Shown here: positions 41,601 to 50,600 of the stretch, one piece after another
How the letters are laid out: every line of letters starts with the position of its first letter
Position numbering within the stretch: the stretch's first letter is position 1
Origin: Stratiolaelaps scimitus
Lineage: Eukaryota; Arthropoda; Arachnida; Mesostigmata; Laelapidae
Direction: 5' to 3'
Length of the DNA: 64,000 bases
NCBI GenBank assembly: GCA_019614645.1
Contig: JABWDB010000032.1
Coordinates: forward strand, 893,501 to 957,500
The notes under the pieces: model-generated
Seen by the model: the letters and a program-made list of their open reading frames with translations, nothing else
Database searches by the model: none
What the model was told of the DNA's origin: nothing
Program-made: the position numbers and the translations under genes

Positions 41601-44600
41601 TAGCCCGTAGAAATTTGAGCATTTTAGTGAGTTTAGTCACTTCGAATGATTAACCATCGAGCAGCTGCTGTATTGCACCGAGTCAGCAGCATTGCATGTT
41701 ATTACGGCAAAATATTGAACTCAACAACCATGAGCTATAAGAGGATATCAGCAGAAATAAATTAATTACGTTATACATTAATTACGTTAGGCACGTTTAG
41801 GAATTGAGATCATGGATGTATTTGTACGATAGGGCCTGAGGATAGGTTTTTTTTTTGTCTTATTTCATAGAAGTGCTTATCTATATTGGTATTTCAATTC
41901 TGAAGATACCATCCCAACATATTCCATATATAATAGAATACAATGAATTGTGCAATGTTGTCGTATGTCGTTTTCGACTAGAGAAGAGTTTGAGTTAAAG
42001 TGAATTATCATCTTTAACATCGCAGAGTTAAAGTGAATTACAGATTCAGTTCTCAAGACTTGTGTCGATCAGACATTTTTTTTTATACCGAGGTTAAGGG
42101 CAAACCTTGCATAGGCATCACTCTTCACGATTGAAGTATTCGTGTGGTAGTATCAGATTCCTACTGACTAAACCCCCAACCGCTTTGGCTTGGGACGACA
42201 TCCCGTACTAAATTCCCGTACTAAATCGAACCGTAGGTGCGCGGGTTCAATCCCCACCGATGCACATTTGCATTTAAAAGGGGGCCGTCTTATGAAGCAG
42301 TACCGTGTCGATCAGACCTAAAAACATCGAACCTACACAAGATCCCTGCGAGCAGGGATCTTGTGTAAGGTAAGGTAAGGGTATATTGGTTTATTAAAGG
42401 AGCTGCAATTTTACAATGCTTAAGCTCTCTTATATGTCACACAGCGGGGCTCGAACCTGCACCCTCTGGTTTCTGATAGCCAGAGACTTAGCCGCCCAAG
42501 CCTCCGCGCTGACGGTGTAGGTTCGATGTTGTTTTGTAAACTCGTTCCTGACATTCGAGATACATTTCGGAGTAGCGTATGACACTCGACGCAGATTGAC
42601 CTCAACTTGTATGGGACCTGTCATAGTTCCGCTGCAAAGCTGTTCTTCAAATCCGTTATTGACCCAGTATCAAAATCGTATGAGAGCTATCGAATGCTAG
42701 CCTCGGTGGCAAGCCAGGTGTGCTAACTAATTTCCCCAATCAGCACAACTGTTTGTATGTAACAGCAAATAGCTCTCCGATACCTACACCATGTAGGCGT
42801 CTCTGCAGGTCTTCTCTTAGACTTTCGGCGCGCTGTATAACAGTGTTCAGTTGCGGCAGGATTTTGATACCGTTTTGAAATACGACGCCTGCACCTGACG
42901 AAACATTTCGATGGCCCAAACAGAGCGCTGGAAATAATCCATACGCAGGGTCCGACGCAAGATGTGATACTCCAGAAGAAGCTGTTACTTGAATAGATAG
43001 ATGACAGTTGTCTGTATCGAAAACTCGAAGAGTTAACATGCATCGTCAGGTTCTTATCACTGGGAAAAATCGCCAAGGGAACGGTGGAACGATGAGCGCT
43101 ATCGAATTTGCATGAACCGCTCGTGCAAACAAGAATTTCCCATCAAAATCAGATCGTGTCCTCCGATTCGAACGTCCTCATAAACAAATTATTGTATAAT
43201 AATGACAACAATAATAATATCTAGTAAATTTTCCCCGGCAGATTCACAGTCAACATTTAACATCCGCGGCACAACTGCTTTCGGCATTTAATTCACAAGA
43301 TGGACAAGCCCTTTAAATGCAAATCTGCAACTATGGGCATCGAACCCGTACTGCAATCCACTGCCCAGTATACCATTATGCCCCCCTTGGCTTTAATACT
43401 AAAGGTAAATTCGCATTGAATAGTATTATTGTAAAAAAAAGAGACGCTTCCTACCTTCCTCCAATAGGTATATCAGCGACAGCCGAAAAAATCCACCTCG
43501 GGCGTCGTTGCGACGATGCGTATACACATATGCACATCTATATGTGTTTATGCAAACTAGCAAACTAGGCAGGCTTCTATCCACAAAGGTGGGTAGCATT
43601 TCATCGGCTGAAGAAAAAGATTCCTCACGTCTATGTGGACCATAAGCTCTATCGGTCGAAGGGAGACGAAGAGCGAATATTCTTTCCTGTCCTATTTCCA
43701 TTCTGACGCGGCCTGTTCTTTTTCTTCTGAACGACCAAGATTATCTATGGTCGAATAGTCGGTGCCCAAAGCAACGTAACACCACGGCGTGATATAGCGC
43801 GAAGACGTTTGCTGTGCCGCACCGACCAGGATGCCGGCCGAGATGGAGAGAGTGTCATAGTGGACAGATTGGTGAATTGCCCGTGCCTAGTGACAATGTT
43901 GCACACCTAGGCTAGCTGGAGTGTGCTGGAGGAGAATTATTAGCATAAGCATACTATTGTCATCGTCTCGAGCATGCCAGCGTACAAGAACATCACCACA
44001 TCCATCCTCAAGCTCACGCGGCTGGTACTGCCATCCTATGCTATGCTGGGGGTGGTTGGGACGCTGCTGCTGCTGCTGCGGTTGATGCTGATTTGGGCGT
44101 CAGTCGGAGAAGGGGGGGGGGGTATGAGATGAAACTGTAGCAGCTTCTCCAATCGTATCTATTAGTCTTTCTTTTTCTCGAGGACGAAATTTCCTTCAAA
44201 CGCACGGACACAGCACTAGACACTGTCGAATCTCCATGTGAAGTGGGCCAATCCGGTGCACGGGGTGGGGGGTGGAAGGTTGACGTCGACGACAAAACGT
44301 CTCTTCTACCTACTAAAACCTCTAAAACCTCTGTTGAAGGTCCACTTCTTCCCTACTTTTGGCGTTTCGCCTGGCATTACTTTGGTATCATACCTAGGTT
44401 TGGTGTGCGCCTGTTCCAGCTAACCTTCCATGACCGAATTCGACGTGTCCACGACTGCCACAAGGATAACTACAACCCGTCGCACGTCTACGGTCGCAGC
44501 TAATGATGCTACGTGTAAACTGCTCGGTGTGTTTCTCCTATGACGTTTCTTCACGTTGGCCAAACGCACGCAATGTACCCTCTATTCGCAGATGTCGGGT

Positions 44601-47600
44601 AGCGTGAGTGCCGTACGAACGACACGCATCGCGTGGCAGGCGTATGGGATGCCGCGAGTAATTGTGAGTTGACAATCGTCAGCCCACAATCAGGGGGCAG
44701 TGGAGACTACAAAGGAAAAAGTAGATGGTGTCACTTGAGTGATACATTTCGCCGCGGCACATGTTGATTGCGAGAGCATAGTCACACTGGATGGTTTCAG
44801 TTCATAGAAGGAAATGCAACATTGATTACGTTCGTTGAAGGCAAACTCAGATTGGCATGGGAGAGAGATTGGAGGGACACGCATATCTAGCACACGTCAT
44901 ACACAGAGTCGATTAAGGAGTCGTCGACGAACGACGAGCGATATATTTTCAGCTAAAACTAGACAAATGGTATCTTATAGTCACAATGCAAAAAGCACTA
45001 CCGTGGACGTCAAAGGTTTGCTGAGAAAGAACCCGGAAGCATTGAAGAGATAAAGCTCATTTAGTTTATAAAATTGTGTGTCCTAATATATATATATATA
45101 TATATATACAATAGGTAGTGACGCAGTTGGGGTGTCTGGCCGAGTCCCGAGGTTGTGTTCACCCCCGAGGGGATGGGGGGGATTGGCTAGCGTTGCCTGT
45201 TAGCCTCATAGCAAAGGAAAGACGCTCAAGAATGAAGGACCCTGCGAGCTTGTCCCCGGTGGAGCAGATCAGCATGCCTTCAAGTTCGTCACGTTATTGC
45301 TATATGTATATAGGCGATATTGTTACCTAGGTGTTAATAGAGTTTGTCGTCAATATATATATATACATATATATGTATATAGATTTAACTTTTACTTTTT
45401 ATTTTAAAATGAGAAGGTAAAGGTAAAACTTTATTGGTTTATTAAAGGAGCTACAATTGTTGCAATGCTTAAGCTCTCTTATATGTCAAGCAGCGGGGCT
45501 CGAACTTAAGCATTTGTGAAAAACTGCAGTTCCAAATAAACCAATGAACCAATTTGGAAGGGAAGTAATTGCAAAATTACTCAGTTTCAAATTAGTGTCA
45601 ATATATCTATGCATGTATATATATATATATATATATATGATAAGTAAAGGTGGCCCCGACAGGTCCTCATAGTAATACCTAAAGGTTAAGAGCTGAGGCC
45701 TGTCAGATAGGGGAACAGCTAAAAGTCAGCTCAGATATATATGACCACGTGTGTATTATTTCTGTGCGTGCTTTGCAGTTACGTGTTTTGGTCGGATTGG
45801 GGCCGGCTACCAAAGATCGAGCGGGCCTATCTTGATGGATCGAGTCGGCGAGTGATTGTCGCTACCGAGTTAGGCTGGCCGAACGGGCTCACCGTCGACT
45901 ACGAGGCCAAACGAATCTACTGGGTTGACGCGCAAATGGACTGCATCGAGATGTCCGATCTCAACGGAAAGCATCGCACGAAGCTCGTCGTCGACGTAGA
46001 GCATCCATTTGGGCTAACACTGGTTAGTTGGTTGGTTGGTGGCGCCTCATCTCAGCATGGGTTCCCGCCTACGGTTACAGAACGGCCAGCCGCATTAGTC
46101 CCCTTCGACTGCCGTTCGCCTACCTGTCAGTCATGTTGATTGTGTGCCCGTGTTTTTTTTGTTTATTGTGTTCCGCCATTTCTTTCTCATCGATCGTCTG
46201 TTGTTGTTCCGTGTTGACGGGACAGCGAAGACTGTGAAACCTCGAAGGGGTTTCTTATGTCGACGGCAGTGTGCGCGTATATGTGGGTCGGGGGATCCGA
46301 GGACCATCTCCTTCTGCTGTGTCCTGCGGACCTCGAGCAAATATCCATTCTGTGCTGCTAGTTCATATATTTCATATGACGAAAGTGGCTTACTCGATCG
46401 CTGATTGATAGGTCGGCTACGAAGTCTATCCTAACGTGGACGTCGGTGTGAGGTGGCAGCGTTTCGAGGACTGGCTGGATGCGAGGTCTCTCTCTCTCTG
46501 TCCATACCCCGTTAGTTGGCTTGCTCCTCCACTGTTGGTGCTGCTACCGGATCGACCAGTAATAGCGTTCGAATGAGAGGGAATGTTCATTAGTTGTAAA
46601 AATAAGAGACAACCAGAGATCATTTGCACGGTTCTTGCCACAGCCTTGCTTACTCCCAGAGGCTAATTTTCGGAGTCCTTTGTACAAAAAAAAAGGGCGA
46701 CAGGCCCTGGCCTCAGTATTAGTCCTGTCCAGTGTCGGGGGGCGTTGGAAGGCGGGTGACGCGGTCCAACGGCAAGAAGACTTCGGGCATAAAAACCGAC
46801 AAGTGGCCCTGACGCCCCCTGCCCCCTCCCCCCTCCCTCCCTCACCGACTCTTCGGCCTGACGAAACCAAAGTACTCGGCCAAAGCAGGCCACCGGCTGC
46901 CTTTGCTCGGTGGATGTAGTCCTTTTTCTGCAATGAGTCATCATTAGCGAAGCCAAGAAAATGCTGACTGACCCTATCTCTCTCTCTCTCGCTCTCGCTC
47001 CATCTGTCCTACTCGGCCTGTTCGTTCGCACGGCTCCCGCGATGGTTAGTTCTTTAGGCTGGTGTAGCGGAGTTTGCTCAAGGAACCCAATATGTATTCT
47101 CAGCCATTAATCTGCTCTAGCAACAGACATCGAGCGGTGGCGAATCAGGCCTCTTCTCTGCCCAAGACTTGCTTACCGCTAGATATAGTATCCGCTTGTT
47201 TTATAGTTGCCATTCATAGGAGGACTGTATTGACGCCTGCATGCTAGGTTCACGGGTATCAAGACTGTTGTATTCACATGCTTCTTCTAACGGGTGATAT
47301 GATATGGCCGACCTGTTGCAAATGAGCCTAATTGCGTTTCGTTTATGATTGCCGATACGACGAACGTTCATGACAATGCCGACGGCAGCATGGCAGCTTC
47401 ATATACTGGACTGATTGGCAGACGAAAAGTGTCGAACGCGCAGACAAAAGCACCGGCAAGAAACGGCTGATCATCCGGGACGATATCGAGAACGCTATGG
47501 ACATCAAGATGGTAGCGGCCACGAGGCAAACCGGGACGAACACATGCGCTGCAGTCAACGGGGGCTGCTCGCATCTCTGCCTTTACCGGCCACAGGGTCA

Positions 47601-50600
47601 CGTGTGCGCGTGTCCAACCGCGCCTGACACAACTAACCCGTGCTCGACCTGTGAGTTTTCAGCGAAACGCGCGAAATGAACGAGATTAATGATGATTGCT
47701 CTTAATTGTATTATTCTATAATACATATTATATAAATTATTGCAACTACTAGTTAATATATAGTGTAAGGGTGGTACTGTATCCACACGGAAACTACCCG
47801 CAGTCTTGTAACGTTTGTGGCTGCACCAACCCTTGTGTTGGGGAATACGTAGACGGCAGGCTCCGTTAATTAATCAATAAATCCTATACATTTGCCTAGT
47901 GCCTGCTCGATGTGCTTCCGACATCGACAACAGCTAGGGTTGTGTTATATACGATAAGTCTTTGCAACCCATTGTCGAACCCTCTGAATTCGCATTATTA
48001 TTATTTTGTCATCTCAGAACAATGATTTAGATAGTTCTCCCTTACAATATTTATTCTTAGACATTTTGATATATGCCATCTGCGTACGCTTTACGCATAG
48101 TCCAGGAGAGTAAAATCGAGAGCTGTGCGTACATGTTACGTATGTATCATGTACTGTTTCGAGGCCGATCCGAAGGCCGACACCGTTAAACCTGTATGTC
48201 AAACCGGTATGTGCCCACCGTTGCCCATTTGCATTTAGGGGTCCGTCTTATGAAGCATTGCTAAAAGCAGTTGTACCGTGGACGTTAAATGTTTAAGGCT
48301 GAGAGTCAGCCCGAAAACCTTTGTATGTCCAACCGGTACCGACACTTTGCTAACCATAGGATCCTCGGAGTGACCGATGTTTGTCATGTCACTTCGAGTT
48401 CAGGATATTTACTAATAAAAAGTATTTAAACTAAGAGGCTTGGCAGGGTCACTATTATCAGTTGCGACGGCTCGAAGTACAACAAGTTCTGACTCAGCCT
48501 TTTAGGGACATGCAACTGCGATTATATATATATATATATGTCCGACGTTGAATTTAGCTTGAAACAATGGACATCGTGTGTTATCATAATTTTCTGCTTC
48601 ACGTGATACATCGTGCTTTCAGCTGAAATTATCGAGGATCCCAGAGCGTCAATGTAAATAGTCACTTCGAGCAAAACTACAAAGCGTGTGATACATTAAG
48701 AATTAGGACAGCTTACCTCGTAGGGTATGAGGTTTAAGATTGCTGATGATCGTTGCTGGAGCATACAGCTGTCCTCTCGCTCACAAGTTACATAGGTAAC
48801 CGATAATTGATAAATCCCACGTCATTCCCACGAGGAAACTCCTGACGCGAGAAGTAGCATATTTCCAAGAAACACTTTCTAGTATAATCGGAAGTTTTCC
48901 CTTTGATGAGCACATATATAATTTTACTTATACAAGCTCACAAAGCACTATCAAGTTGAAGCCAGGGTATGCCTAGATAAATTACAATTAAGTTTCGGGG
49001 CGGCAGCGTTAGAGAAAATTGATTTGCTAACTGAATCCCATAATCGCCCTGCCAATTATATTCTAAGAAATTTCGCCGTCTGTTGCAGTCCCAATGCCGA
49101 CCACGTCCCGACCTGTACCTCGGCCTACGGTAACATCAAGCACCCAATCACCGATACCAACACGAGTCACTCCCGTTAACAAGCCATGCACCGGCATCAG
49201 CTGCGCCACGATGGGCGTTGTGAACATCATATTTGGGGGTAAGTAATTGATTTCCGCGAAATGCAAAATCGTTTCCTGCCGTCATCCAATTTCGCCCCCC
49301 GGTCGTTCCCAGCTCCCGAGGCAGCTACCTAGGCTCGCTCAGCTCGACGCATCCCTCCTCCACGCTTTCCGTGTGAATTGCCAATTGTCAATCCAAGTCC
49401 CAATGTAGTTCTGTCGAGGGGGCATGTCCCTACACGTAACGAATCTCGGCCGAATGTCAAGGCACTCGGGGCTCTTTCCATTTTGTGGCACTGAGGTCGA
49501 TTTCGAATCTCAAACCTCAAAGTCCTTCGGCACATGCTACATAGGGTTAGAACACACGATCGTCTCCTGGATTTATTACATCAATTAGCTTTTTGTGGAA
49601 GCAAGCACTCTTATTCCATTGTTACTTTGTTTACTGAGCGCTGCAGCAGCCGTTGATGAACCTCATAGGTCATCAGGCTCCCTTCGCTCATCTGGACTCC
49701 TGACGATGTTGGCATGAAACTGACTAAACAGACCAACGCGCCAGTGCTGGATGACATACGACATACAGTCAGCGCGGTGGCTTGGACGGCTGAGTGGTCT
49801 CTGACGGTAAAAAGCCAGAGGTCGCAGGTTCGAATCCCGTTGCATGACATATAAGAGAACTTAAGCATTCTTTGCAGTTCCTTTAATAAATCAATAAAGC
49901 TTCACCTTTACCTGAATGAAAACCTGTACTTAGCGCATCCTGCGTTTGCACGCCACCGAATCGAACAAGAGGTGTGAGATGATCTTCCAGGGCTACTGCT
50001 TGGTGCCCTCGATGCCCAGCGGTCAAATCTAATACTAAGACTCCCCTGCTTACGCCGGGGCTTGTTATGTCGAAGTGGTTCCTATTTCAACGAAGAGCTC
50101 ACCGCACCCTCCGTTCTGCCTCAACATATCATATCATAATCAAATGTTTATTCTCGGAACTGCAATATACATACATATGCTTGAGTTCTCGGTAAAAAAA
50201 AAGTAAAAAGGTTGTAAAATAGTAAAAAGGTTGATTGCACCTCGTTTCAAGAACTAAGACGTTATCATATCGCAACAAGAACTAAAGCGCGTTATCATAT
50301 CGCATCTCTGTCCATAAACCCTCACGTTGAATGAATGACTGAATGAATCTCCCGCTGGCCGTGCTCGCAGATGACCACGGTGTGTCGTTTCCGACCCCCC
50401 GACACCTGATCATCCCCCTCGCCTAACCACTGACACCGGCTCAGGATAGCAGACTGCCCCCGATATCCAGATGCCACCCAAATTACATTAAAGCATGCTG
50501 CTACGATCCGCCTAAGCGAACATCATTCCCTGCCTACGCCTTAGTTTAGTCCAGCAACGAGCATAGAGGCACACGAGACTCTCGGATGATTTCGCCGACA

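Larger units (their letters stand above)
40391..45778 (+). other. LRP4 intron 12
   Basis: 5.4 kb: family B (40992-41250), family D (42236-42332), a nested palindrome with a family A SINE (42322-42531), reversed D (43233-43385) and E (44160-44405), family C (45115-45290), fused A tails (45414-45550) and a family B 3' end (45639-45735). Stretch 41250-42230 shows nothing I can name. Confidence 0.82.
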
